Positions 53,903 to 63,842 of a DNA stretch of 64,000 nt are shown here, one piece after another. The number at the start of each line of letters is the position of its first letter. Within the stretch, counting starts at the first letter, position 1. The position numbers were made by a program, and so were the translations under genes. The notes under the pieces are model-generated. The model was not told the origin of the DNA. It did no database searches and was given only the letters and a program-made list of their open reading frames with translations. This DNA is from Bacteroidales bacterium. GTDB taxonomy: Bacteria; Bacteroidota; Bacteroidia; Bacteroidales; Paludibacteraceae. The stretch is from the NCBI GenBank assembly GCA_900767385.1, contig CAAFYY010000113.1, positions 19,401 through 83,400 of the forward strand. Reading direction: 5' to 3'.

Positions 53903-53989
53903 CAGAGGAATAAATAACGGAAAACTGCTGTAGCAAATACGTACAGAACGACGTCTAATCTTATATAAACATCGGAACAATCATTGCTT

Positions 53990-54673
53990 ATGTTATCACT
54001 ACAAGGCATTCACAAGACATACGACAACGGCGCCTTGCTCCATGTGCTGAAGGGCATCGACCTGGCGGTAGAGGAGGGCGAGTTCGTGTCCATTATGGGC
54101 GCTTCGGGCTCTGGCAAATCTACCCTGCTCAACATCATCGGTTTGTTGGACAACTACGACGAAGGCACTTACACCCTCGACGGCAAGCTGATGAAGAACC
54201 TCTCTGAGAAAGACGCCGCCTACATGCGGAGCCACTACATCGGCTTTGTCTTCCAATCGTTCAACCTCATCAATTTCAAGACCGCACTCGACAACGTAGC
54301 GCTGCCGCTCTATTATCAGGGTGTGCCTCGTCGCAAACGCAACGAGCTTGCCCTTGAGTATCTCGATAAGGTGGGACTGAAGGATTGGGCCAACCATCTC
54401 CCGACCGAACTCTCTGGCGGTCAGCGTCAGCGCGTGGCCATCGCCCGTGCCCTCATCGCTCGTCCGAAGTTGGTGCTTGCCGACGAACCGACCGGTGCGC
54501 TCGACAGCACGACCTCACAAGAAGTGATTGACCTCCTCCGCGAGGTGAACCGCAAGGAAGGGATGACGATGATCATCGTGACACACGCACCCGAGATAGC
54601 TCGGCAGACCGACAAAATTATCCATATCACCGACGGACTCATCTCTCACGTGGAGGACCTCAAACATGCTTAA
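53990..54673 (+). CDS. ABC transporter ATP-binding protein (MacB/LolD-like)
   Basis: 227 aa. Walker A GASGSGKST near 37, signature LSGGQRQRVAIARAL near 143, and Walker B VLADEPTGALD near 163. This is the ATPase class paired with MacB/FtsX-type permeases. It energises the efflux system formed with the next four genes. The ATG at 53990 is chosen over a TTG 6 nt upstream. It overlaps the first permease by 8 nt. Confidence 0.93.
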   Translation: MLSLQGIHKTYDNGALLHVLKGIDLAVEEGEFVSIMGASGSGKSTLLNIIGLLDNYDEGTYTLDGKLMKNLSEKDAAYMRSHYIGFVFQSFNLINFKTALDNVALPLYYQGVPRRKRNELALEYLDKVGLKDWANHLPTELSGGQRQRVAIARALIARPKLVLADEPTGALDSTTSQEVIDLLREVNRKEGMTMIIVTHAPEIARQTDKIIHITDGLISHVEDLKHA

Positions 54674-55928
54674 TTTCTTACAGGAACTCTTTGCTTCAAT
54701 GCGTGCCAACAAACTGCGCACCATCCTCACCGGCTTCTCGGTGTCGTGGGGTGTGTTCATGCTGATGGTGTTGTTGGGTGCTGCTGGAGGTCTGAACAGC
54801 AGTGTGATGGACAACTTCGCACAGAATGCCACCAACTCGATGGCTATCTATGGCGGCAACACCTCTGAGCCTTTTGACGGACTGCCGGTCAACCGCCGTA
54901 TCGAACTCCTGGAGAGCGATGTCGACATGCTGCTCAACCACTTCCCGCAGATCTCAGCCTATTCCCGTGCCAAGAATATCTGGGGTGTTGAAGCCTCCGT
55001 CGGTTCGGAGTATGCCAGCATCTCTGTGTCTGGCGTTGATGCCGATTACGTCCTCATCCGTCCCAAAAAGATACTCAAGGGTCGTGCTCTCAATGCTCTC
55101 GACGACCGCCTGGCGCGCAAAAGCATCATACTCTCCGAAGCCTCTGTCGACCAACTCTTCCATAACGACGAGCCTATCGGTCAAACGGTATTGATAAAAG
55201 GTATCAGTTTTACCGTAGTGGGTGTCTATGAGAATGAGGGCGGTGGTCTTTACGGCATGATGCCTTATGTCACTATGCAGCAGACCCTCAGCAACGGCAA
55301 TACCACTATCGATGCCTTCAACTTCATCGTCGACGGTGTTACCACCCGTCAGGATTCGGAAGCATTTCAGAAACAGGTTCGTGAGGTTCTTGCCCGCAGC
55401 AAGCGATTCTCTCCTACCGACCAGTCGGCCGTTTGGGTCTGGGACCGTCTGGGCAACTATCTACAGACTCGTATGGTCTTCTCTGCCATCAGCATTTTCA
55501 TCTGGCTGATTGGCATCGGCACACTCACTGCTGGTGTCGTTGGTGTAGGCAACATAATGGTCGTGACTGTTCGTGAGCGCACCAAGGAGTTCGGCATCCG
55601 CAAAGCCATCGGTGCTCCTCCAAGTTCTATCCTCAGGATGGTGCTGAGTGAGTCGTTGGCCACCACATTCCTGTTTGGCTTGCTAGGCATGCTTCTCGGG
55701 TCGGGCATATTGAAACTCGTACAGATGATTGCAGGCGGCATGGCAACCCCTACTCAAAACGACGAGATGCCAAATATCGGCATGACCATCCTTACCAACA
55801 TGCATGTCGACCTCCGTATCGTCCTCTCCGCCTGTGCCGTACTCATTGTCTCTGGTCTCGTCGCTGGCTATCTCCCTGCCAAACGGGCGATGCAGATGAA
55901 ACCGATAGAGGCGCTGACGGCGAAATAA
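54666..55928 (+). CDS. MacB-type ABC permease, first
   Basis: 420 aa. An N-terminal membrane segment (about 22-42) is followed by a large periplasmic domain (about 45-280) and three C-terminal membrane segments of the FtsX domain, including GIRKAIGAPPSSILRMVLSE near 312. The topology is that of MacB mechanotransmission permeases. It is paired with a second, similar permease. Confidence 0.9.
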   Translation: MLNFLQELFASMRANKLRTILTGFSVSWGVFMLMVLLGAAGGLNSSVMDNFAQNATNSMAIYGGNTSEPFDGLPVNRRIELLESDVDMLLNHFPQISAYSRAKNIWGVEASVGSEYASISVSGVDADYVLIRPKKILKGRALNALDDRLARKSIILSEASVDQLFHNDEPIGQTVLIKGISFTVVGVYENEGGGLYGMMPYVTMQQTLSNGNTTIDAFNFIVDGVTTRQDSEAFQKQVREVLARSKRFSPTDQSAVWVWDRLGNYLQTRMVFSAISIFIWLIGIGTLTAGVVGVGNIMVVTVRERTKEFGIRKAIGAPPSSILRMVLSESLATTFLFGLLGMLLGSGILKLVQMIAGGMATPTQNDEMPNIGMTILTNMHVDLRIVLSACAVLIVSGLVAGYLPAKRAMQMKPIEALTAK

Positions 55929-55970
55929 ACTCAGACACTGACCTGTAAAATAATATAAAATCATCTCTAA

Positions 55971-57233
55971 ATGTTCGACATTGATTTCTGGCAGGAACTC
56001 TGGCACACCATCACCGCCAATAAGAAGCGTAGTGTGCTCACGGCATTTGGTGTGACGTGGGGCATGGTTATGCTTATTGTCATGGCAGGTTGTGGCTTCG
56101 GACTCAAGAAAAGCCTGAACGAGCAGTTCGAGAGTGTCGATGCCAATGCCGGTATCCTCTTCAGCAATTTCACCACAGAGGCTTACGATGGCTACAAGGC
56201 AGGCCGTTGGTGGCAACTCACCGACGACGACCTCGAGTTGCTCCGCTCCCAATATCCGGAGATTACCCGCATCACTGGCGAGATATCGCAGGGTGGCGGC
56301 GTGGGCAACAACGTGGTCCGCAACGGACAAGGAGGGGCCTATTCCCTTCGTGGCATTGAGCCTGTGTTCCAATCCATTCTCTCCACCAAGATGCTCAGTG
56401 GCCGTTATATCAACAACATCGATATCGACCAAAGCCGTAAGGTTTGTGTCATCGGCCGTAAGATTGTCAACGCCCTTTATATGCCGGGCGAAGACCCGAT
56501 AGGAACCACTATACAAGTCAACGGCATCGGATTCACCGTTGTAGGCACTTGCACTGATGCCAGCGAGAGCGTTAACATCGGTTCAGAAGACGACGAGACC
56601 GTCATCTTGCCGATTTCTACCATGCGTCTGATGTTCGGCTCCAACAATACAACACTTGACATGATCGTCTTTGCCACTGACGGCAAAGCACCGATAGCAC
56701 CGTTGACAGAACGTATCCGTCAAACCCTCTACAGTGCACACCACATCAGCCCAACCGATAAGGGTGCCATGTGGGTGATGAGCATGCAGGATATTCTCAA
56801 CAAGACCAACGCCCTCTTTGGCGGACTGACCATACTTATCTGGCTCGTAGGCATCGGCACATTGTTTGCTGGTGCGGTCGGCGTCAGCAACATCATGCTC
56901 GTCACCGTCCGTGAGCGTCGTCAGGAAATCGGTATCCGTCGTGCCTTGGGCGCATCGCCTCGTGTCATCATCCGCCAGATACTCTGTGAGAGTTTCGTGC
57001 TGACCTCGTTGGCTGGCGTCGTGGGCATCGTCCTTGGTGTCTGGCTGCTGAGGCTGATTGCCAGCATCATCACGGCAAGCAGCGACTCTGGCTTCTTCCT
57101 CAACCCGCAAATCTCATTCGGACTCACGATGGTGGCACTCGTCATTCTCATCGTTCTTGGCATCGCCGCCGGACTGCTGCCAGCGCAGAAAGCCATCAGC
57201 GTCAAGGCTGTTGAAGCATTGCAAGAAGAATAG
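55971..57233 (+). CDS. MacB-type ABC permease, second
   Basis: 420 aa, same layout and length as the first permease (WQELWHTITANKKRSVLTAF at the start, GIRRALGASPRVIIRQILCE near 322). The two probably form a heterodimer with one ATPase dimer. It lies 42 nt after the first permease. Confidence 0.9.
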   Translation: MFDIDFWQELWHTITANKKRSVLTAFGVTWGMVMLIVMAGCGFGLKKSLNEQFESVDANAGILFSNFTTEAYDGYKAGRWWQLTDDDLELLRSQYPEITRITGEISQGGGVGNNVVRNGQGGAYSLRGIEPVFQSILSTKMLSGRYINNIDIDQSRKVCVIGRKIVNALYMPGEDPIGTTIQVNGIGFTVVGTCTDASESVNIGSEDDETVILPISTMRLMFGSNNTTLDMIVFATDGKAPIAPLTERIRQTLYSAHHISPTDKGAMWVMSMQDILNKTNALFGGLTILIWLVGIGTLFAGAVGVSNIMLVTVRERRQEIGIRRALGASPRVIIRQILCESFVLTSLAGVVGIVLGVWLLRLIASIITASSDSGFFLNPQISFGLTMVALVILIVLGIAAGLLPAQKAISVKAVEALQEE

Positions 57234-57282
57234 TAAACAAAGAAAAAATAATACTACCAACGATAATAAACATAGTTAGACT

Positions 57283-58368
57283 ATGAAAAAAGGATTGAAA
57301 ATAGCGTTGGGCATCGTGTTTGCCCTCATTGTAATCAGCACCTTCGGTTACTTGTTCAAACAGTCGCGCCCATCAAAGATGGAGTTCGACACTGTTCAGC
57401 CTGAGGTGCGCACTATCGAACGCCGCTGCGTCTCAACAGGTAAGATTACACCTCGTAACGAAGTGAGTATCAAACCGCAAATCTCCGGCATCGTCTCTGC
57501 CATCTACAAACAGCCAGGAGACCACGTGAAGGCAGGCGATATCATCGCCGTCGTACAGGTCGTGCCCGATGTTGCACAGTTGAATAGCGCAGAGAGTCGC
57601 GTCAACCTCGCCCGCATCGATATGAAACAGCAGGAAGCCGAGTTCAACCGCCAGAAACAGCTCTATGACGACAAGGTCATCTCTACCTCCGAATACGAAG
57701 CCTCCAACACCCAGTATCTCCGCGCCAAGGAGGAGTTGCAAAACGCCATCGACGCGCTGAAGATTGTCAAGGAAGGCGTTGCATCACGTTCCGGCTCTTA
57801 TAGCAACACACAAATCAAGTCAACAATCACAGGCACCGTCCTTGATGTCCCTGTCAAGGTGGGTAACTCCGTCATTCAAGCCAACACCTTCAACGACGGC
57901 ACCGAGATTGCCAAGGTGGCCGACATGGGCGACATGCTCTTCGAAGGCAAAATCGATGAGACCGAGGTAGGCCGCATGAGCCAGGGCATGCCTGTGGAAC
58001 TGAAGGTTGGCGCCCTCACCGGTTTGGTGTTCCCTGCCGAACTGGAATATATCTCTCCTAAGGCAAAAGAGGAAAACGGTACCGTGATGTTTGAAATCAA
58101 GGCAGCAGCCCATGTGCCCGACACCGTGTTGATTCGTGCAGGCTACAGCGCCAACGCCGACATCATCCTTGAGAGCCGTCAAGACGTGCTCGCCTTGCCA
58201 GAGAGCACCATACAATATGAGAATGGTGAGACCGTGGTCTATGTCAAGAAAGGCACGGAATGGGAACGCCGCACCGTGGTTACTGGCCTCTCCGATGGCC
58301 TGTGGATTGAAATCGTCAGCGGTGTGACTGCCGACGACGTTGTAAGAAATGGTATGAAACAACAATAA
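57283..58368 (+). CDS. Periplasmic adaptor (HlyD/MacA-like)
   Basis: 361 aa. One N-terminal membrane anchor (about 5-24) precedes the lipoyl-like domain (PQISGIVSAIYKQPGDHVKAGD near 67), an alpha-hairpin (about 105-165) and beta-barrel domains (KVGNSVIQANTF, then GRMSQGMPVELKVG). It links the inner-membrane permeases to TolC. Confidence 0.92.
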   Translation: MKKGLKIALGIVFALIVISTFGYLFKQSRPSKMEFDTVQPEVRTIERRCVSTGKITPRNEVSIKPQISGIVSAIYKQPGDHVKAGDIIAVVQVVPDVAQLNSAESRVNLARIDMKQQEAEFNRQKQLYDDKVISTSEYEASNTQYLRAKEELQNAIDALKIVKEGVASRSGSYSNTQIKSTITGTVLDVPVKVGNSVIQANTFNDGTEIAKVADMGDMLFEGKIDETEVGRMSQGMPVELKVGALTGLVFPAELEYISPKAKEENGTVMFEIKAAAHVPDTVLIRAGYSANADIILESRQDVLALPESTIQYENGETVVYVKKGTEWERRTVVTGLSDGLWIEIVSGVTADDVVRNGMKQQ

Positions 58369-58379
58369 CTATTGCCGCT

Positions 58380-59723
58380 ATGAACATGATTTTTCGTAGG
58401 ATAGGTCTGCTCATCTCCTTCTTGGCTGCCACGATCATGGGGTCGAAGGTCTTCGCACAGGCGTGGTCGCTCGAGCAATGCCTGAGATATGCTGAGGAGC
58501 ACAACCTCAATATCTTGCAGCAGAAACTCCAGGTGGAGAGTCGCGAGAGTTCGCTCACAACCGACAAACTCGCCGCCTTGCCTGCCGTCAATCTCAGTGC
58601 CGACCAACAGTTCTCGTTTGGCCGCGCCACAGGCTTGGACAATATCATCGTCAATCGCTCACAGGCCAACACCAGTTTCGGCGCATCTGCCAACCTCCCG
58701 ATATTCACCGGTTTGCGTATGACCAATCAGGTGAAAGCCGATAAATTCAACCTTCAGGCAGCTCTTGCCGATCTTGAGAAGTCGAAGGAAGACCTCCGAC
58801 TGAATGTGACCGCCTATTACCTTCAGGCCCTTTATGCGAAAGCCATCGTCTCGATAGCCGAAGAGCAAGTCGCTTTGTCGGAAGAGCAGGTGGCCACCAC
58901 CCGCAAGATGGTTGAAAACGGCAAGAAGGCGGAGTCGGAACTCTACGACAACCTCGCTTCCCTCAGTGCCGACCGCCAACAACTCACTGAGAGTCGTTCC
59001 CAAGAGCGTTTGGCACTCCTTGATTTGGCGCAACTCCTTATGATTGAGAATGTCGCTGCTTTTGACATCGCTCCTCTCGATGTCAACTCCGAGGCGTTGG
59101 GTCAGATGGCTCTGATGCAGAACCCCGATAGCGCCTATGCCCATTCGTTGTCTGTCCGTCCCGAGATAGCGGCTCAGCAGTATCGTTTGGAGAGCAGCAA
59201 GGCGAATGTCCGTGTGGCTCAGTCGGGATGGTATCCAACTCTCTCGTTTTCTGCATGGTATGGCACAGGCTACTACCATCTCTACGATGGCGACAACAAC
59301 CCGTTTGGCAACCAACTCAAAAACAATGGCAGCACGGCTATCGGATTCTCGCTCAACATCCCGGTCTTTGACCGCCTCGCAACTCGCAATAATGTGCGTC
59401 AGGCAAAGATAAGCGCCGCTGCCCAGGAGTTGGAACTGGAACGCAGCCGTCAGTCTTTGTTGAAGACTATCCAAACCGCCTACTACAATGCCTTGGCCGC
59501 TCACGACAAACTCCAGAGTGCCCGTGCCACCCAAGAGGCTTCTGCCGTTGCCTACACCTATGCTCAAAAGCGTTACGACAGCGGCAAGGCTTCTGCCTAC
59601 GACCTCCAGCAAGCCAAGACCCGTCTGCAGAAATCGCAGGTTGAGGCTACACAGGCTCTCTTCGAATTCGTTCTGCGTCATCAGATTTTCTGCTTCTATG
59701 CAGGTGAGCAGAGTTCTCTCTGA
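58380..59723 (+). CDS. TolC-family outer-membrane efflux protein
   Basis: 447 aa. A signal peptide ends near residue 25 (VFA-QA). Two structural repeats of long helices with barrel strands follow, with the family pattern ATGLDNIIVNRSQANTSFGA near 83 and NIPVFDRLATRNNVRQAK near 325. It is the exit duct of the five-gene efflux operon and ends 90 nt before a strong terminator. Confidence 0.92.
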   Translation: MNMIFRRIGLLISFLAATIMGSKVFAQAWSLEQCLRYAEEHNLNILQQKLQVESRESSLTTDKLAALPAVNLSADQQFSFGRATGLDNIIVNRSQANTSFGASANLPIFTGLRMTNQVKADKFNLQAALADLEKSKEDLRLNVTAYYLQALYAKAIVSIAEEQVALSEEQVATTRKMVENGKKAESELYDNLASLSADRQQLTESRSQERLALLDLAQLLMIENVAAFDIAPLDVNSEALGQMALMQNPDSAYAHSLSVRPEIAAQQYRLESSKANVRVAQSGWYPTLSFSAWYGTGYYHLYDGDNNPFGNQLKNNGSTAIGFSLNIPVFDRLATRNNVRQAKISAAAQELELERSRQSLLKTIQTAYYNALAAHDKLQSARATQEASAVAYTYAQKRYDSGKASAYDLQQAKTRLQKSQVEATQALFEFVLRHQIFCFYAGEQSSL

Positions 59724-59810
59724 GCCACGGAAGCGGTCTGCCCTAGCGTTTGATTCTTATGGCAGCAAAACATAAAACCGAATGGTTTTCGCTATTCGGA
59801 TAGTAATATT

Positions 59811-59842
59811 GGGAGATTCCAGACGGAATCTCCCTTTTTTTT
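59811..59842 (+). terminator. Terminator of the efflux operon
   Basis: GGGAGATTCC pairs perfectly with GGAATCTCCC around AGAC, followed by eight Ts. Confidence 0.95.
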
Positions 59843-60483
59843 CCTATGGGTATCCGTTGTCGTTTGGCGGATCAAAGGCTGAATAATGGAGGCACTATTT
59901 GCTTTTGACGTCTGTGAGTTACAGAATATACCTCAAGGGAAGCTTTTGGCATCTTACGGTCGGGAAACGGGATGAGAGTCTGCCGATTGACTGCAGGAGT
60001 TACCGAAAAGGTTGCGCGAGAAGTCATTCCCATTGGCGCCTCCGATTTCTCCCGAACAGTTGCTGCGGTTTGAAAACTGTCGGTCCTTTTTTCGTGGGAT
60101 TGAGATGGTCTGCGAACCATTGGCAAGGCGTGGACAGTTGTACCATTCTGGAGGTTGGAAAACCCTCTTTTTTGACTCAAAACAAAGAGTGGTAGGAACG
60201 CAGAAATTTCCGTTTTTTTCGTCCGACATGACTTTTTTTGTGGGTGACCCCCTCTCTGATTCTATCGAATTACCACATAAAGTTCCTTATTTCTATGGTC
60301 GGCAGGGAAAAAATTGTGTAAAAAAAGGGAAATTTTTCTGTTTGAAAATCAGCATGAAAGCGATAAGAAAACCGAACAAAATCATTTTTTTGCATTTTTA
60401 TACGGCAACTTTGCAAAACTTTTGGTTACCTTTGCGCTCTCAAATTTTGAGGGTTATACAATATATATATATAGTATCGAAAT
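59843..60483 (+). other. Non-coding spacer upstream of topA
   Basis: About 640 bp without a credible gene. A 170-codon open frame (60012-60524) crosses the topA promoter and start, is low in codon bias, and is rejected. The only element seen is the topA promoter near the right end. Confidence 0.6.
60427..60434 (+). promoter_or_regulatory. -7 promoter element for topA
   Basis: TACCTTTG, 49 nt before the ATG. Confidence 0.6.
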
Positions 60484-62928
60484 ATGCCAGCATCCAACCT
60501 CGTGATAGTAGAGTCTCCCGGTAAAATCAAATCCATACAGAAATTCTTGGGAGACGATTTCGTAGTCATGACCAGTCAGGGCCACATCTGCGAACTTGTT
60601 GACGATAAGTTTTCGGAAGAGAAATTGAAAGACTATCATCCTCACTATGAAATTATTGAGGAGAAGTCGTCTCTCGTTGCCTCCTTGCGTCAGGCTGCTA
60701 AAAAAGCCGACATGGTTTGGCTCGCATCCGATGAAGACCGCGAAGGAGAAGCCATCGCTTGGCATTTGAAAGAAGTGTTGGGACTGAAGGATGAACAGAC
60801 CAAACGTATTGCCTTTCACGAAATTACAAAGAATGCTATTGATGATGCCGTTGCCAATCCACGTGCATTGAACATGGACCTTGTCAACGCTCAGCAAGCA
60901 CGCCGCATCCTCGACCGCATCGTAGGTTTCGAACTCTCTCCAATCCTCTGGAAAAAAATTGCGCCACGTCTCTCTGCCGGTCGCGTGCAGAGTGTCACCG
61001 TCCGTCTCATCGTAGAACGCGAACACGAGATTCAGCAATTCAAGCCAGAACCCTTCTACCGCGTAACAGCAGAATTCAATACTCCTGACGGTAAAACCTT
61101 TACCGCCGTTCTCCGTCGTCGTCTGACCACCGAACAGGAGGTTCTCGACCTCTTGGAGACTATGCGCAACACCACCTTCACCATCGAGTCCATCGAGAAA
61201 GTGCCCGTTCGCCGTTCTCCAGCACCTCCTTTCACCACCTCCACCCTTCAACAGGAGGCTGCCCGTCATTTCGGATTCTCTGTCACCACGACCATGCGTT
61301 TGGCGCAGTCGCTCTATGAATCAGGTTACATCACCTACATGCGTACCGACTCCGTCAACCTCTCTTCCTTGGCTCTCAATACAGCAAGAGAGACCATCGT
61401 CGAGAAGAACGGCGAGAAATACTATCAGTTCCGCCAATATGCCACCAAGAGCAAGGGCGCTCAAGAAGCTCACGAAGCCATCCGTCCAACCTATGTGGCT
61501 AACCCGACCATCAAAGGCAATGCCCAGGAACAACGCCTCTATTCCTTGATTTGGAAACGTACCGTCGCCTCACAAATGGCTGATGCTGAGATGGAAAAAA
61601 CTGTCATCACCATCTCCGTAGACGGTACTCAGGATCAGTTTGTTGCCACTGGCGAAGTCGTTGTGTTCGACGGCTTCCGCAAAGTCTATATGGAGCACGT
61701 GGACGAAGACAACGAGAATGCACAGGAGACACTCCTTCCAAAACTCGCTGAGAAACAGTCGCTCCAACTCGTATCTTCTGCCGCACAGGAGAAATTCACA
61801 CAACACCCTGCCCGCTATACCGAGGGTTCGTTGGTTCGCGCTCTCGAAGAGTTAGGCATCGGCCGCCCTTCAACCTATGCGCCAACCATCTCTACCATCC
61901 AGGAACGCAAATACGTTGTCAAAGCCGACGTCAACAACCCCGCCACACAGACCCATCTCTTTGAATTGAAAGATGGTCAGGTGGTCAAGACCATCCAGAA
62001 CAACAAGGGCACTGTAGACAAAGGCAAACTCTCTCCAACAGATATCGGCGTCATCACCACCCAGTTCCTCATTGACAACTTCCCAGAAATCATGGCTTAC
62101 GAATTCACAGCCCATGTGGAGGAAAACTTCGACGTCATCGCCGCCGGCAAAGCTAACTGGCGTGAAGACATCCAGTCGTTCTACACCACCTTCCACCCTG
62201 TTGTTGAGGAAGCCGAGGGAAAAGACCACGTCAATGGTGAGCGTATCCTCGGCAATGACCCTGTCACTGGCAAAGTTGTCCTTGCGCGCCTCGCCAAATA
62301 CGGCTCCGTAGCTCAGTTGGGTACCAACGACGATGCGGACAAGAAGTGGGCTAAGCTCCCTAAAGACGTCAAAATCGAGACCATCACACTGGAACAGGCT
62401 CTCGACCTCTTCAAACTCCCAGTTCACCTCGGCAAATTCGAAGACGCCGAAATCATCATCGGTGATGGTCCTTTTGGCTATTATATCCGTCACGGCAAGA
62501 AATATATCTCTTTGCCTAAGACAGAAGACCCTCTGAAGGTCTCCCTTGAGCGTGCCACCCAACTCATCGTAGAGAATCGTGAGGCAGAACTCAAACGTAT
62601 CGTCAAGCAGTTTGAGGAACACGACATCACTGTGCTCAATGGTCGTTTCGGTCCTTACATCAAACACGCAAGTGCCAACTACAAACTTGCCAAGGGTACC
62701 GATGCCAGTCAGCTCACCTTGGAAGAGTGTCAGCGAATCATAGCAGAAACCGAGCCTACCCGCCACGGCAAGAAAGCCGCCAAGACTCCAGCTGCCGAGA
62801 AAGCTGCTGCCAAGAAGACTACAAAGACTGCTGCTAAAGCCACCAAGACAGCCAAGACTACCAAGACAAAAAAGGCTACAGCCAAGAAAACGACCACCAA
62901 GCGTGCGTCTGCCAAGAAATCCGAGTAG
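60484..62928 (+). CDS. topA: DNA topoisomerase I
   Basis: 814 aa type IA topoisomerase that relaxes negative supercoils. The Toprim domain opens with LVIVESPGKIKSIQKFLG near 6 and SDEDREGEAIAWHL near 82. The catalytic Tyr is in SGYITYMRTDS (Tyr near 285). Zinc fingers found in E. coli TopA are absent. Instead there are TopA C-terminal repeats (FGPYIKHASANYKLAKG near 723) and a tail of about 45 residues rich in Lys, Ala and Thr for DNA contact. Confidence 0.96.
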   Translation: MPASNLVIVESPGKIKSIQKFLGDDFVVMTSQGHICELVDDKFSEEKLKDYHPHYEIIEEKSSLVASLRQAAKKADMVWLASDEDREGEAIAWHLKEVLGLKDEQTKRIAFHEITKNAIDDAVANPRALNMDLVNAQQARRILDRIVGFELSPILWKKIAPRLSAGRVQSVTVRLIVEREHEIQQFKPEPFYRVTAEFNTPDGKTFTAVLRRRLTTEQEVLDLLETMRNTTFTIESIEKVPVRRSPAPPFTTSTLQQEAARHFGFSVTTTMRLAQSLYESGYITYMRTDSVNLSSLALNTARETIVEKNGEKYYQFRQYATKSKGAQEAHEAIRPTYVANPTIKGNAQEQRLYSLIWKRTVASQMADAEMEKTVITISVDGTQDQFVATGEVVVFDGFRKVYMEHVDEDNENAQETLLPKLAEKQSLQLVSSAAQEKFTQHPARYTEGSLVRALEELGIGRPSTYAPTISTIQERKYVVKADVNNPATQTHLFELKDGQVVKTIQNNKGTVDKGKLSPTDIGVITTQFLIDNFPEIMAYEFTAHVEENFDVIAAGKANWREDIQSFYTTFHPVVEEAEGKDHVNGERILGNDPVTGKVVLARLAKYGSVAQLGTNDDADKKWAKLPKDVKIETITLEQALDLFKLPVHLGKFEDAEIIIGDGPFGYYIRHGKKYISLPKTEDPLKVSLERATQLIVENREAELKRIVKQFEEHDITVLNGRFGPYIKHASANYKLAKGTDASQLTLEECQRIIAETEPTRHGKKAAKTPAAEKAAAKKTTKTAAKATKTAKTTKTKKATAKKTTTKRASAKKSE

Positions 62929-62951
62929 GACTCTCCGCGAGTTCACGCAAT

Positions 62952-62965
62952 AAAAAAGGCTATCC
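62952..62965 (+). terminator. Left arm of an interrupted topA terminator
   Basis: AAAAAAGGCTATCC looks like the left arm of a Bacteroidetes terminator hairpin. The expected right arm (GGATAGCC plus Ts) is missing because the IS3 end begins 5 nt later. Confidence 0.5.
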
Positions 62966-63006
62966 AATTTGAAGTGACCCCAAAAAGTTGGACGTTAAAT
63001 TAAACG

Positions 63007-63816
63007 TTAATTATTAAATTCTCTATAGTAGTGAGCTCGGTATTGTGCCGGGCTCATTCCTTTTAATCTCAGTTTTATCCTTTTCGTATTATACCAAGTA
63101 ATATATTTCTTAAGTTCTGACTCAAAACTCTCAATAGAATCAAAGTCGTTCACATAGAGCAGTTCGTTCTTCATCAATCCAAAGAAGTTCTCCATCATGG
63201 AATTGTCTAGGCAGTTGCCTTTACGTGACATACTCTGTATGATATTGTTGGCTTTGAGCATCTTTTGATATTGCATGTGCTGGTAGTGCCATCCTTGATC
63301 AGAGTGCATCGTCAGACCGTCAAGATCCTTATACTTCCTAAATGCTTTTCTGAGCATATCCGTCACCAACTTCAGGTTAGGACTGCGTGAGAGCGTGTAT
63401 GTTATTATCTCTCCATTGTACATGTCCAGTATTGGGGATATGTACAGTTTCTCGTCCTTTATGCAGACCTGTGACACATCCGTAGTCCATTTCTGATTAG
63501 GTCTTTCTGCAGAGAAATCTCTGTCGATGACATTAGGAGCAACCTTGCCGACCTGGCCTTTGTAGGAATGATAGTGACGCTTCTTGCGCTTTGCCTTCAA
63601 GTCAATCTGAACCATCAGCTTCTGCACGGTCTTGTGGTTTATGCTACAGCCTTCGTTTCGTAGAGCCATACAGATCCTTCTATATCCGTAACGGCCTTTA
63701 TTCTCGTCATATATAGCCTTTATTCGCTTTCTCGTATCATCATAGCCATCACTATTGCTCAGGCGTGAGAGATGGTAATAGAATACGGAACGAGCCATCT
63801 TCACCCTCATGAGCAT
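63007..63816 (-). CDS. IS3-family transposase OrfB (DDE integrase core)
   Basis: 269 aa from the first in-frame ATG. The helix-turn-helix HTH_21-like region (KGRYGYRRICMALRNEG) precedes the rve core. The DDE triad is visible: Asp in WTTDVSQ near 92, Asp in MHSDQGWHY near 165 and Glu in MMENFFGLMK near 207. The frame continues upstream without stop to the slippery site, so the active protein is an OrfAB fusion. Confidence 0.93.
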   Translation of the reverse strand: MLMRVKMARSVFYYHLSRLSNSDGYDDTRKRIKAIYDENKGRYGYRRICMALRNEGCSINHKTVQKLMVQIDLKAKRKKRHYHSYKGQVGKVAPNVIDRDFSAERPNQKWTTDVSQVCIKDEKLYISPILDMYNGEIITYTLSRSPNLKLVTDMLRKAFRKYKDLDGLTMHSDQGWHYQHMQYQKMLKANNIIQSMSRKGNCLDNSMMENFFGLMKNELLYVNDFDSIESFESELKKYITWYNTKRIKLRLKGMSPAQYRAHYYREFNN

Positions 63817-63842
63817 ATACTCAAGAGGATGTCCTTCCTGCC

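Noticed and set aside
60012..60524. 170-codon frame upstream of topA
   Set aside because: It crosses the topA promoter and start codon, has no promoter of its own, and resembles no protein.
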